From contig NZ_SPQM01000011.1 in the NCBI RefSeq assembly GCF_004570345.1, positions 7,957 through 71,956 of the forward strand: a stretch of DNA of 64,000 nt, read 5' to 3'. Numbering within the stretch: position 1 is the first letter of the stretch; each line of letters begins with the position of its first letter. Positions 20,518 to 29,067 of the stretch are shown here, one piece after another. The notes beneath the pieces were generated by a model. That model had not been told where the DNA came from, searched no databases, and saw nothing but the letters and a program-made list of their open reading frames with translations. Both the position numbers and the translations under genes were made by a program. The stretch comes from Blastococcus sp. CT_GayMR20 (GTDB lineage: Bacteria > Actinomycetota > Actinomycetes > Mycobacteriales > Geodermatophilaceae).

Positions 20518-21436
20518 CGAAGATCGCCCCGCGGGCCAGTGCCTGCACCCGATCGGTGTCCTCCCGGTACTTCAGCACCGCACCGAGCGTCCGGGCGGCC
20601 AGCTCGGGGTCCAGCGCGCGGGCGCCCAGGGTGTGCAGCGCCGTCGCCCAGTCCATCGCCTCGGCGATCCCGGGCGGCTTGAGCAGGTCCAGCGTGCGGA
20701 GCTTCCCGGTGGCGCGGGCGACCTCGCGAGCCAGCTGCTCGGTGACGTCCGGAAGGCGGCGGCGCAGGATCGCGACCTCGCGGTCGAAGTCGGGGTGCTG
20801 GAGCCAGTGGTACAGGCAACGGCGCTTGAGCGCGTCGTGCACCTCGCGCGTGCGGTTGGAGGTGAGGACGACGAGCGGCGGTGTGGTCGCCCGCACGGTG
20901 CCGAGCTCGGGGATGGAGATCGTGAAGTCCGACAGCACCTCGAGCAGGAACGCCTCGAACTCGTCGTCCGCCCGGTCGATCTCGTCGACGAGCAGCACGC
21001 TGGGCGCGTCCTCCAGTGCCTGGAGGAGCGGGCGGGCGAGCAGGAAGCGGCGGTCGTAGAGCGACGCCTCGAGACGCTCGGGGTCGTCGGCGGCATGGGC
21101 GGCCTCGGCGGCCCGGAGGTGCAGCAGCTGGCGGCCGAAGTCCCAGTCGTAGAGCGCCTGGCTGGCCTCGAGACCCTCGTAGCACTGCAGCCGGTAGATC
21201 GGCCGGCCGGTGACCTGCGCCAGCGCGTGGGCCAGGGCCGTCTTCCCCACGCCGGCCTCGCCCTCGAGGAACAGCGGGCGGTGCATCACCAGGGCCAGGT
21301 AGGCGGCGGTCGCGAGGCCCTCGTCGGGCAGGTAGCCGGTGCCCTCGAGCGCCGCGGCGAGCTCCCCGGGTCCGGTGAACGTCGGGGACTCGTCGGCGAT
21401 CGTTCGGACGGTGGGCTCGCTCACAGGTGCGAGCAT
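20510..21436 (-). CDS. coxD: MoxR-family AAA+ ATPase, CoxD-like (left-arm copy)
   Basis: Identical mirror of 34609-35535: 308 residues with Walker A GEAGVGKT at 59-66 and Walker B LLVDEIDRAD. Confidence 0.88.
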   Translation of the reverse strand: MLAPVSEPTVRTIADESPTFTGPGELAAALEGTGYLPDEGLATAAYLALVMHRPLFLEGEAGVGKTALAHALAQVTGRPIYRLQCYEGLEASQALYDWDFGRQLLHLRAAEAAHAADDPERLEASLYDRRFLLARPLLQALEDAPSVLLVDEIDRADDEFEAFLLEVLSDFTISIPELGTVRATTPPLVVLTSNRTREVHDALKRRCLYHWLQHPDFDREVAILRRRLPDVTEQLAREVARATGKLRTLDLLKPPGIAEAMDWATALHTLGARALDPELAARTLGAVLKYREDTDRVQALARGAIFGA

Positions 21437-21451
21437 CTCACCTGCGCAGAG

Positions 21452-21520
21452 AACGGCGGCCGGTCGAGTCTGGTCCTCGACCGGCCGCCGCCGTCCTCAT
21501 GTCCCGGCGCGTGCGCCGGG
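21452..21520. terminator. Double hairpin between MoxR and PRC-barrel genes (left-arm copy)
   Basis: Mirror of 34525-34593. Contains a perfect 15-bp stem with a 7-base loop and a shorter GC-rich hairpin. Confidence 0.65.
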
Positions 21521-21526
21521 GGCCGT

Positions 21527-22360
21527 TCAGATGCGCCGGTCGCGGTCGGTCTCGATCGTGCGGTCGGTCTCCAGTGCGCCGTCGACCTCGATCTCCTCCT
21601 TGCGGAGGCCCTCGGTCACCGTGGCCTGCTCGGTGACGGTCTCCTTGTCCAGGCGGACGCGCTCGACCGGGACGGCCTCCTTGGCCACGACCGGGGTCTC
21701 GGCGTGCAGGACGACCTCGTGCTCCTCCTCGGAGATGGCCGGCCCGTCCATGGCGTTGCCGATGTTGGCGTCGGTGATGGGCTCGCGCTCGACGCGGACC
21801 TCTTCACGGGAGACGGGCACGGTCTCGGTGACGTTCTCGGTCACGACGTACTTGCGCAGGCGGGCGCGGCCGACCTCTTCCGAGCGGGTGCCGACGCTGA
21901 GCCGCTCCTCGGAGCGGGTCATCGCGTTGTCGGTGGTCGGGCCGGAGGTGTCGTGACCGACGGCGCCGCGGGCGTCGAAGTCGCTCGTCGTGCCGGTCGC
22001 CATACCCGTGGTGGTCGTCGTCTCCGTGGTCATGGCGGTGTCCGTGCCGGCGCCCATGCCGTAGTAGCGGTAGAGCTCCTGCTCCTCCTGCGGCGACAGG
22101 TGCCCGTCGGTGTCGATCTTCGGGGCGTCCTTCACGCGGGCCTTGCTCACCGGTACGCGCACGCCGTCGTTGGTCAGGTCTGCATTCCGGATCGGCACGA
22201 AGGACTCCTTCGTGCCGAACAGGCCGGTGCGCACCGTGACCCACTCGGGCTGGCCGGTCTCGTCGTCCAGGTAGACCTCTGCCGCGGAGCCGATCTTCTC
22301 ACCGGACTCGTCGTACACGTCCTGGCCGATCACGCGGCTGATGGTGTCGGTGCCGATCAT
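21527..22360 (-). CDS. PRC-barrel and DUF2382 stress protein (left-arm copy)
   Basis: Identical mirror of 33685-34518: 277 residues, PRC barrel at about 1-70 and DUF2382 at about 150-270. ATG at 22360, alternative ATG at 22381. Confidence 0.87.
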   Translation of the reverse strand: MIGTDTISRVIGQDVYDESGEKIGSAAEVYLDDETGQPEWVTVRTGLFGTKESFVPIRNADLTNDGVRVPVSKARVKDAPKIDTDGHLSPQEEQELYRYYGMGAGTDTAMTTETTTTTGMATGTTSDFDARGAVGHDTSGPTTDNAMTRSEERLSVGTRSEEVGRARLRKYVVTENVTETVPVSREEVRVEREPITDANIGNAMDGPAISEEEHEVVLHAETPVVAKEAVPVERVRLDKETVTEQATVTEGLRKEEIEVDGALETDRTIETDRDRRI

Positions 22361-22690
22361 CGTCTTGGTGCTCCTATCCATGCACGGGGCTGGTGCGGTC
22401 CCTCGAATGGGTGACCTAGATCAGGACCCCGAAACGATTCCGCCCACCCCGACACACCCGACCTCGAACGCCGGGAGGCCTGACTACGCGTGACCGTCGG
22501 GCACACCTACGTACCGGATCTCGGCGTTTTCGCAGTTCAGCGCCCCAGTAGATCGCGCACAACCCGGTTCCGTGCCGGGCGACATGGCTGCACTGTGGCA
22601 ATGACTCTGCGTCATCCTCCGGGACGCCGGGCGTGTCGGATCGCACGTCCCGGCGCGTCCTACCCACCCTGGCGGGCACCCGTGCTCAGC
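22361..22690. other. Divergent intergenic region (left-arm copy)
   Basis: Mirror of 33355-33684. No gene is evident. It must carry the promoters of the PRC-barrel gene (leftward) and the DUF3097 gene (rightward); it contains an 8-bp and a 5-bp dyad. Confidence 0.6.
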
Positions 22691-23509
22691 ATGGAGGGCG
22701 TGCCTCCCCGCTCGCCCTACGACAACCTGGTCCACCCGCGCACCGTCAAGAAGCCGGTGCCGCAGGTGGAGGCCGAGAAGGACCTCGTCGTCGAGGACCC
22801 GAGCTCGGGCTTCGTCGGCGCCGTCATCCGCTGCGAGAAGGACGTCGTCCACCTCGAGGACCGCTTCGGCAAGGTGCGCGGCTACCCGCTCGGGCCCGGC
22901 TTCTGGGTCGACGGCCGCCCCGTCGTCCTGGTGCGGCCGAAGCACACGGCGCCGTCCGGGCCGTTGCGGAGCGCGTCCGGGTCGCTGTACGTCGACAACG
23001 CCCGCGCCCGGGTCGCCCGCGCCGGGCGCATCTACGTCGAGGGCAAGCACGACGCCGAGCTGGTCGAGAAGGTCTGGGGCCACGACCTGCGCATCGAGGG
23101 CGTCGTCGTCGAGCCGCTGCACGGCGTCGACGACCTGCCCGCCATCGTCAAGGACTTCCGCCCCACCCGCGGACGACGGCTCGGCGTGCTGGTCGACCAC
23201 CTGGTGAAGGGCTCGAAGGAGTCCCGCATCGCCGAGCAGATCACCGGCGAGCACGCCCTGGTCGTGGGCCACCCCTTCATCGACATCTGGCAGGCCGTCA
23301 AGCCGCAGGTCGTCGGGATCAAGGCGTGGCCGACCGTCCCCAAGGGCGAGGACTGGAAGAGCGGCGTCTGCACGCGGCTCGGGTGGGAGGACGACACCGG
23401 CTACGTCTGGGCGCAGCGGATCCTCGCCCGGGTGAAGAGCTTCACCGACCTCGAGCCCCAGCTCCTGGGCCGCGTCGAGGAGCTGATCGACTTCGTCACC
23501 ACGGACTGA
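22691..23509 (+). CDS. DUF3097 family protein (left-arm copy)
   Basis: Identical mirror of 32536-33354: 272 residues with a Toprim-like IYVEGKHDAELVE motif. ATG at 22691; a GTG three codons downstream is possible. Confidence 0.85.
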   Translation: MEGVPPRSPYDNLVHPRTVKKPVPQVEAEKDLVVEDPSSGFVGAVIRCEKDVVHLEDRFGKVRGYPLGPGFWVDGRPVVLVRPKHTAPSGPLRSASGSLYVDNARARVARAGRIYVEGKHDAELVEKVWGHDLRIEGVVVEPLHGVDDLPAIVKDFRPTRGRRLGVLVDHLVKGSKESRIAEQITGEHALVVGHPFIDIWQAVKPQVVGIKAWPTVPKGEDWKSGVCTRLGWEDDTGYVWAQRILARVKSFTDLEPQLLGRVEELIDFVTTD

Positions 23510-23527
23510 AAGAGGACCCTCCTGCCC

Positions 23528-26185
23528 TCAGGCGATGCGCCGCGACATCGGGAGCTCCGACCGCACCGCGAGGCCGGTGACAGCCACCGCGAGCAGCGGC
23601 ACGAGGACCGCCACCCCGCCGAGCAGCAGCCACGGGACGTCGATCACCGCCTGGCCGCCCGGGGTGCCGAAGCCGTCGCCCGCGGTCAGGGGATAGGCCA
23701 CTGCGATCCCCGGCGCCAGTCCGACCAGGACGCCGAGCAGCGCCCCGCCGCCACCGACGACGGCGGCCGAGCCCATCGCCGTCAGCCGGCGGGTGCGCGG
23801 CGCGGCGCCGACGGCGGCCAGGGTGGCGAAGTCGGGGCGGGCGTCGGTCAGCGCCAACCCGGTGGCGGTCAGCGTCGCGACGAGGACGAGCAGCGCGGCC
23901 AGCCCGGAGAGGACGTACCGGGCGACCGCCAGGTCGTCCTGCCAGCCGCGCTCGACCGACACTCCGGCAACCCCGGAGAGGACGCCGATCGCCTCCTGCA
24001 TCTGCTGCTCCTGCTCCGGCGTCACGGGATCGTCCGGTCCACCGGTCACCAGCGTCGTCGTCTGCACCTCGAGCGGCAGCCGGTCGGCCAGGACGGGTGG
24101 CACGAGGATCACCGCCGGCAACTGGACCAGCTCGCCCGTCGGCAGCGGTACGTAGCTGGCCGGCAGGGACGCCGTCGCGGTGACGGAGCCCTCGTACTGG
24201 CCGCCGCCGGTGTCCTCGTACTCGACGGTGGCCAGCGCGACCGTGCCGTCGTCGGCCACCGCGCCGGTCCCGAGGACCACGACGCGCCCGGCCCCGAGTT
24301 CCCGGGCGACGTCGTTCCGGAGGCTCGCGTCGATCAGATCGTGCGCCGTCGCTGCGTCGAGCGAGACGACCTCCCCGTAGCCGCCGGTGACGGTGACGGG
24401 CTGGGTCAGCCACCAGCGACACTCCTCGACCGACCCGGAGCAGCCCGGCCGCAGCACCGCCAGCTCGCGCATCGCGCCGTTCACCCACGGCACCGCCCGG
24501 ATCCGGTGGACCGCCCGCTCCGGCGCCTGCTCGCGGAGCACCGCCTCGACGTCGGCCCATGCCCGCTCGCCGATGTCACCGGTGATCAGCGCGGTGCCGA
24601 GCGGTGCCAGGGGGACGTAGTCGCGCCGGGCCTGGGCGCTGTCACTCGCGCTGCCGATCGACAGCGCGGTGACCCCCGCGACCGTCGCCATGACGGCGGC
24701 CATCGCCGGCGCGGTGCGGCTGCGGTTCCGGGTGGCGTCCCGGACGGCCAGCCGGCCGGGGACCGGGAGCCGGCTCCCGAGCGGCGCCAGCAGGCCCACC
24801 AGCCACGGCGAGGCGGTCACCAGACCCACGATCAACAGCACCGCCCCGGCCGCGACCCCGATCTCGGCGCCACGGGCCCCGAGGACGACGAGGAGCAGGC
24901 CGGCGGCGGCGAGCACGAACCCGAGGAGGGGGGACCGCCACGACGTCCGGACCTGACCCCGGCGCCCGGCCAGGGTCTCGACGATGTCGGTCCGCGCAGC
25001 CTGCCGGGCCGGGAACCAGGCCGCCCCCAGCCCGGCCACGAACCCGACGAGGACGATGACGGCGACGTCCAGCAGCGGGACCTCGAAGGGCCCCAGCGAG
25101 CGGCCGGTCCAGGGTTCGACGACCGGCCCGCCGAGGCGGGCCAGGACCACGCCCAGGCCGGCGCCCAGGACGGCGGCTCCCCCACCGAGGACGACACCGC
25201 TGGCCAGGACGACGCGGCGCAGGTCGGCCGCGGACCCACCGGCGGCGCCGATCAGTGCGAGATCACGGCGCTGCCTGCGCACCCCGACGGCGAACGCCGG
25301 GCCCGCGAGAAGGACGACCTCCAGGACCACCGATGCGACGACCAGCGCCAGCACGGCCTGCCCGGCCGGGTCGCTCTCGAACATGTCGGCCGGCTCGTCC
25401 GGCGGCAGCCACTCGGCCGGGGACGGCGGATCGGCGACGACCTCGCGGGACACCACGAGGAGCCCGCGGGCGTTCAGCTCCTGCACTCCCGCCCAGTCCA
25501 GGCCGCCGGGGACCCTCACGAGGAACCGGGTGAGCGGGCCGGTGAGCAGGTCGGCGCCGGTCTCGGGGAGCACCAGGAACGGCTCGTCCCGGCCGGGCCG
25601 GGACACGACGCCGACCACGCGGGCGGACACCTCGTCGGTGGTGAGCTCCAACGTGTCGCCGATGACGTACCCCCGGTCGGCGACGGGGCGGCTGATCGCC
25701 ACCTCGCCGTCCTCCCGCGGCAGACGGCCGCTGCCGAGGGTGAACGTGCCGTCGAGCAGGGGATCCCCCGAGTCGCGGGCGAAGGCGGTCAGGGCGGCAC
25801 GGCCGACGTCGGTCCGGTAGGTCACCCGGCCCTCGACGGTCTCCACGACGCGCGAGCCCTCCGGCAACAGCCCGGCCACCTCGTCGGCTGTCCACGGCGG
25901 ATCCGCAGCGGCCGCGCCCTGGTGCCAGGTGGCCCCGGTCTCCGGATCGGCGTAGACCTGCTCGCGGGCCTCGCCCACGATCTGCGCGTCGGCCGAGCCC
26001 AGCGCGATCGCCGCCTCCTCGACCGGACTGAGGTCCGCCGTCCGGAAGAACGTGTCCGCGCCGACCACGGCCATCACCGGGAGGCCCACCATGGCGAGCA
26101 CGAGCAGTGTCCGCCCCCGGTGCCGGAGTGCGTCGCGCCGGGCGATGCGCAGCGCGAGGCGCCAGCGCACGACCCATCCACTCAC
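23528..26185 (-). CDS. FtsX-type ABC transporter permease (left-arm copy)
   Basis: Identical mirror of 29860-32517: 885 residues with two FtsX-like membrane domains and a large extracytoplasmic region. GTG at 26185, served by the repeat-borne GAGGAG site. Confidence 0.88.
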   Translation of the reverse strand: MSGWVVRWRLALRIARRDALRHRGRTLLVLAMVGLPVMAVVGADTFFRTADLSPVEEAAIALGSADAQIVGEAREQVYADPETGATWHQGAAAADPPWTADEVAGLLPEGSRVVETVEGRVTYRTDVGRAALTAFARDSGDPLLDGTFTLGSGRLPREDGEVAISRPVADRGYVIGDTLELTTDEVSARVVGVVSRPGRDEPFLVLPETGADLLTGPLTRFLVRVPGGLDWAGVQELNARGLLVVSREVVADPPSPAEWLPPDEPADMFESDPAGQAVLALVVASVVLEVVLLAGPAFAVGVRRQRRDLALIGAAGGSAADLRRVVLASGVVLGGGAAVLGAGLGVVLARLGGPVVEPWTGRSLGPFEVPLLDVAVIVLVGFVAGLGAAWFPARQAARTDIVETLAGRRGQVRTSWRSPLLGFVLAAAGLLLVVLGARGAEIGVAAGAVLLIVGLVTASPWLVGLLAPLGSRLPVPGRLAVRDATRNRSRTAPAMAAVMATVAGVTALSIGSASDSAQARRDYVPLAPLGTALITGDIGERAWADVEAVLREQAPERAVHRIRAVPWVNGAMRELAVLRPGCSGSVEECRWWLTQPVTVTGGYGEVVSLDAATAHDLIDASLRNDVARELGAGRVVVLGTGAVADDGTVALATVEYEDTGGGQYEGSVTATASLPASYVPLPTGELVQLPAVILVPPVLADRLPLEVQTTTLVTGGPDDPVTPEQEQQMQEAIGVLSGVAGVSVERGWQDDLAVARYVLSGLAALLVLVATLTATGLALTDARPDFATLAAVGAAPRTRRLTAMGSAAVVGGGGALLGVLVGLAPGIAVAYPLTAGDGFGTPGGQAVIDVPWLLLGGVAVLVPLLAVAVTGLAVRSELPMSRRIA

Positions 26186-26190
26186 GGCAC

Positions 26191-26259
26191 CTCCTCGCTG
26201 ACGCTCGTCGGCCCCGTTCCGGACGCTGTGTCTTCGGGTGAGCTCGCAAGCTCGCTCAC
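26191..26259 (-). repeat. REP-like hairpin/RBS element upstream of the permease (left-arm copy)
   Basis: Mirror of 29786-29854. GTGAGC/GCTCAC stem around GAGCTTGCGA, ending in the GACGAGCG...GCGAGGAG block that precedes the permease GTG. Confidence 0.7.
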
Positions 26260-26981
26260 GCAGCACCCCCGGCCAGCAGCGACTCCGCACCCGCGACGGG
26301 CCCGCTCTGGTCGACCACGACGCCGTCCCGCAGGAAGACCACCCGGTCGGCCCAGGCCGCGTGCCGCGCCTCGTGCGTGACCAGGACGCCGGCGGCGCCG
26401 GCCTCGCACCGGGCGCGGAGCACCCGGAGCACCTCCTCGCCGGTGGTCGAGTCCAGCGCGCCGGTCGGCTCGTCGGCGAGCAGCAGCCGGCGTGGGCCGA
26501 CCAGGGCCCGCGCGATCGCCACCCGCTGCTGCTGGCCCCCGGACATCTCGTCGGGGAAGCGGCCGGCGAGCGCGCCGACGCCGACCTCGTCGAGTGCCTC
26601 CCGTGCCGCGCGCCGGGCCATGCCGCCGCGGACGCCGTCCAGTTCCAGGGGGAGGGAGACGTTCTCCACGGCCGACAGCGACGGCAGCAGGTTGAGGTCC
26701 TGGAAGACGTAGCCGACGCTTCGCCGGCGGACGGCGGCCACCTGCGATGCCGACAGCGTCGCGAGGTCGCGGCCCTCGACGAACACCGAACCGGCGGTGG
26801 GGGTGTCCAGCCCGCCCGCGACGTGCAGGAGGGTCGACTTGCCCGAGCCGGACGGCCCCATGACGGCGACCAGCTCACCTGCACGGACGGCGAGGTCGAC
26901 GCCGCGCAGGGCGTGCACGACCGCGTCCCCCTGCAGGTGCTCCCGGGTGACGCGCGACAGGAGCAGCACCGGCGCGCTCAT
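26256..26981 (-). CDS. ABC transporter ATPase, MacB/LolD type (left-arm copy)
   Basis: Identical mirror of 29064-29789: 241 residues with Walker A GPSGSGKST (42-50), signature MSGGQQQR and Walker B LLLADEPT. ATGA overlap with the PadR gene. Confidence 0.93.
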   Translation of the reverse strand: MSAPVLLLSRVTREHLQGDAVVHALRGVDLAVRAGELVAVMGPSGSGKSTLLHVAGGLDTPTAGSVFVEGRDLATLSASQVAAVRRRSVGYVFQDLNLLPSLSAVENVSLPLELDGVRGGMARRAAREALDEVGVGALAGRFPDEMSGGQQQRVAIARALVGPRRLLLADEPTGALDSTTGEEVLRVLRARCEAGAAGVLVTHEARHAAWADRVVFLRDGVVVDQSGPVAGAESLLAGGAA

Positions 26982-27565
26982 CGCCGGACCTGGTGCGCGG
27001 CCGCCACCGGCGCCGGGGGCACGGGCGCCGGGGCCGACCGGCCGGCGGCGGCCCGGGCGACCCGCGCCTCGCAGTGGTCCAGCCAGCGGATCTCCGCCTC
27101 CGCCCGGAACACCAGGGAGTCGAGCACCAGCGACCAGGCCAGGTCCCCGCCGCCGTCGCCGGCCCGGACCTTCAGCCGGGTCAGCTCCTGCAGCGAGGTC
27201 ATCGTCGCCCCGCGCTGGGTCTGGACGACCGAGATGACGTCCACCCCCGGGGTCGTGACGGCGAGGGCGAGCTTGATGGCCAGTTCGTCCCGCGGGGCCG
27301 CCTTCGGGCTGACCGGCGAGGTGAACCAGGCCTTCACCTCCGCGCGCCCCTCATCGGTGATCCGGTAGGCGATCCGGCCGTCGGCGTCCGGTGCGCCGTC
27401 CTGCACGACGAAGCCGTCGCGCTCCAGCCGGTCGAGGGTCGTGTAGACCTGCCCCACGTTCAGCGGCCAGGTCGCGCCGGTGGCCGCGTCGAACTCCGCG
27501 CGCAGCTGGTAGCCGTGGCTGGGACCGCGCTCCAGGAGCGCCAGCAATCCGTGTCGGATGGACAT
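26978..27565 (-). CDS. PadR-family transcriptional regulator (left-arm copy)
   Basis: Identical mirror of 28480-29067: 195 residues with an N-terminal winged helix (HGLLALLERGPSHGYQL). It starts two bases after its putative tandem operator. Confidence 0.88.
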   Translation of the reverse strand: MSIRHGLLALLERGPSHGYQLRAEFDAATGATWPLNVGQVYTTLDRLERDGFVVQDGAPDADGRIAYRITDEGRAEVKAWFTSPVSPKAAPRDELAIKLALAVTTPGVDVISVVQTQRGATMTSLQELTRLKVRAGDGGGDLAWSLVLDSLVFRAEAEIRWLDHCEARVARAAAGRSAPAPVPPAPVAAAHQVRR

Positions 27566-27567
27566 GG

Positions 27568-27591
27568 ATACGGAGTATGCATACCGAGTAT
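27568..27591. promoter_or_regulatory. Tandem ATAC-N3-GTAT operator of padR (left-arm copy)
   Basis: Mirror of 28454-28477. Two ATAC-N3-GTAT dyads repeat with a 13-base period immediately before the PadR start codon. Confidence 0.7.
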
Positions 27592-27659
27592 GCCCAACGG
27601 AAGGGGGCGCGCCGCGGATGAGCGCGGGACGGGTCCGGGCCGGACCCACCCCGCAGGAC

Positions 27660-28085
27660 TCAGCCGGGGATGTAGGTGAACTCGTCGGGGTCCGGACCGG
27701 TGCGCTGATCGCGGTTCAGTGCCGAGATCGCGGCCATCGCCGACTCGTCGAGCTCGAAGTCGAAGATGCCGAAGTTCTCCTCGACGCGGCTGCGGGTCAC
27801 GGACTTCGGGAACACGACGTCCCCGCGCTGGATGTGCCAGCGCAGCGTGACCTGGGCCGGAGTCTTCCCGACCTGCCCTGCCACCTCGCGGATGACGGCG
27901 TCGCCGTCGACCTGGCCCCTGGCGATCGGCGCCCACGCCTCGGTGACGACCTCGTGCTCGGCGTCGAACGCGCGCAGCTCGTCCTGCGTCAGGTACGGGT
28001 GCACCTCGATCTGGTTGACCGCCGGGCGCACCTCCGTCTCGGCGAACAGCGTGCGCAGGTGGTGCGGCTGGAAGTTGGAGACGCC
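27660..28085 (-). pseudogene. Aldo-keto reductase, C-terminal half only (runs through the palindrome spacer)
   Basis: The translation from GVSNFQPHHL to the stop at 27660 is the C-terminal half (about 141 residues) of an AKR5-type aldo-keto reductase (family length about 275). It includes VNQIEVHPYL, VTEAWAPIARG and the cofactor-binding run VVFPKSVTRSRVEENF. The 38 residues SNF...RAF are encoded by the unique spacer 27966-28079. The N-terminal half, which in this family holds the catalytic Asp, Tyr, Lys and His, is absent. Upstream of GVSNF the frame stays open only because it reads the antisense of the other gene half, so the apparent 275-residue product (start 28487) is not a real reductase. 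The break is exactly at the repeat centre. Confidence 0.88.
27966..28079. other. 114-bp unique spacer at the centre of the giant palindrome
   Basis: The only single-copy sequence between the two arms. It equals 38 codons of the aldo-keto reductase on the minus strand. Pairing stops at 27966/28079, where G faces A. No origin-like, telomere-like or recombination-site motif is visible; it is plain coding sequence. Confidence 0.9.
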
Positions 28086-28385
28086 GAGCACGAGGTCGTC
28101 ACCGAGGCGTGGGCGCCGATCGCCAGGGGCCAGGTCGACGGCGACGCCGTCATCCGCGAGGTGGCAGGGCAGGTCGGGAAGACTCCGGCCCAGGTCACGC
28201 TGCGCTGGCACATCCAGCGCGGGGACGTCGTGTTCCCGAAGTCCGTGACCCGCAGCCGCGTCGAGGAGAACTTCGGCATCTTCGACTTCGAGCTCGACGA
28301 GTCGGCGATGGCCGCGATCTCGGCACTGAACCGCGATCAGCGCACCGGTCCGGACCCCGACGAGTTCACCTACATCCCCGGCTGA
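28080..28385 (+). pseudogene. Aldo-keto reductase, C-terminal 101 residues (right-arm copy)
   Basis: From DAEHEVVTEAW to the stop at 28385 this is the same reductase C-terminus as on the minus strand, here without the 38 spacer residues. Sequence upstream of 28080 in this frame is antisense to the other copy, so the 275-residue open frame starting at 27558 is an illusion of the palindrome. It ends 94 bases before the PadR start. Confidence 0.88.
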
Positions 28386-28453
28386 GTCCTGCGGGGTGGG
28401 TCCGGCCCGGACCCGTCCCGCGCTCATCCGCGGCGCGCCCCCTTCCGTTGGGC

Positions 28454-28477
28454 ATACTCGGTATGCATACTCCGTAT
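28454..28477. promoter_or_regulatory. Tandem ATAC-N3-GTAT operator upstream of padR
   Basis: ATAC-TCG-GTAT (28454-28464) and ATAC-TCC-GTAT (28467-28477) are two small dyads repeated with a 13-base period. The second ends two bases before the ATG at 28480. PadR proteins commonly repress their own operon through such dyads, so autoregulation of padR and the ABC genes is likely. The position suggests a very short or absent 5' leader. Confidence 0.72.
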
Positions 28478-28479
28478 CC

Positions 28480-29067
28480 ATGTCCATCCGACACGGATTG
28501 CTGGCGCTCCTGGAGCGCGGTCCCAGCCACGGCTACCAGCTGCGCGCGGAGTTCGACGCGGCCACCGGCGCGACCTGGCCGCTGAACGTGGGGCAGGTCT
28601 ACACGACCCTCGACCGGCTGGAGCGCGACGGCTTCGTCGTGCAGGACGGCGCACCGGACGCCGACGGCCGGATCGCCTACCGGATCACCGATGAGGGGCG
28701 CGCGGAGGTGAAGGCCTGGTTCACCTCGCCGGTCAGCCCGAAGGCGGCCCCGCGGGACGAACTGGCCATCAAGCTCGCCCTCGCCGTCACGACCCCGGGG
28801 GTGGACGTCATCTCGGTCGTCCAGACCCAGCGCGGGGCGACGATGACCTCGCTGCAGGAGCTGACCCGGCTGAAGGTCCGGGCCGGCGACGGCGGCGGGG
28901 ACCTGGCCTGGTCGCTGGTGCTCGACTCCCTGGTGTTCCGGGCGGAGGCGGAGATCCGCTGGCTGGACCACTGCGAGGCGCGGGTCGCCCGGGCCGCCGC
29001 CGGCCGGTCGGCCCCGGCGCCCGTGCCCCCGGCGCCGGTGGCGGCCGCGCACCAGGTCCGGCGATGA
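28480..29067 (+). CDS. PadR-family transcriptional regulator
   Basis: A 195-residue cytoplasmic DNA-binding protein. Residues 1-80 form the PadR winged helix (SIRHGLLALLERGPSHGYQL, then the wing region VYTTLDRLERDGFVV). The C-terminal part is the helical dimerisation/effector domain, ending in an Ala/Pro-rich tail. I chose ATG 28480 because PadR proteins begin directly at this SIRHGLLALL segment and the operator lies just upstream; the frame is open to ATG 28396, which would overlap that operator. Its TGA overlaps the ATG of the ABC ATPase (ATGA), so the three genes form one transcription unit. Such regulators usually repress a drug or stress transporter encoded next door, which fits here. 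The inducer is unknown. Confidence 0.9.
   Translation: MSIRHGLLALLERGPSHGYQLRAEFDAATGATWPLNVGQVYTTLDRLERDGFVVQDGAPDADGRIAYRITDEGRAEVKAWFTSPVSPKAAPRDELAIKLALAVTTPGVDVISVVQTQRGATMTSLQELTRLKVRAGDGGGDLAWSLVLDSLVFRAEAEIRWLDHCEARVARAAAGRSAPAPVPPAPVAAAHQVRR

Larger units (their letters stand above)
1..27965. repeat. Left arm of a giant inverted repeat
   Basis: This whole stretch is the reverse complement of 28080-56044; position x pairs with 56045 - x. I checked the pairing at the window start (the first ten bases match the complement of 56035-56044), at the inner edge (27965 pairs with 28080, 27966 does not pair with 28079) and at every gene boundary. All mirrored reading frames have the same length and protein. 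The arm runs off the window start, so its full length is unknown. No transposase or IS end borders it. It may be an artefact; see the findings. Confidence 0.97.

Noticed and set aside
27966..28079. Hairpin telomere or replication origin of a linear replicon at the palindrome centre
   Set aside because: The spacer encodes 38 in-frame residues of an ordinary enzyme, with no iterons or telomere-like dyads.
27558..28487. Two full-length 275-residue aldo-keto reductase genes on opposite strands at the centre
   Set aside because: Each frame is open only because the palindrome joins a real C-terminal half to the antisense of the same half. The N-terminal portions have no reductase sequence.
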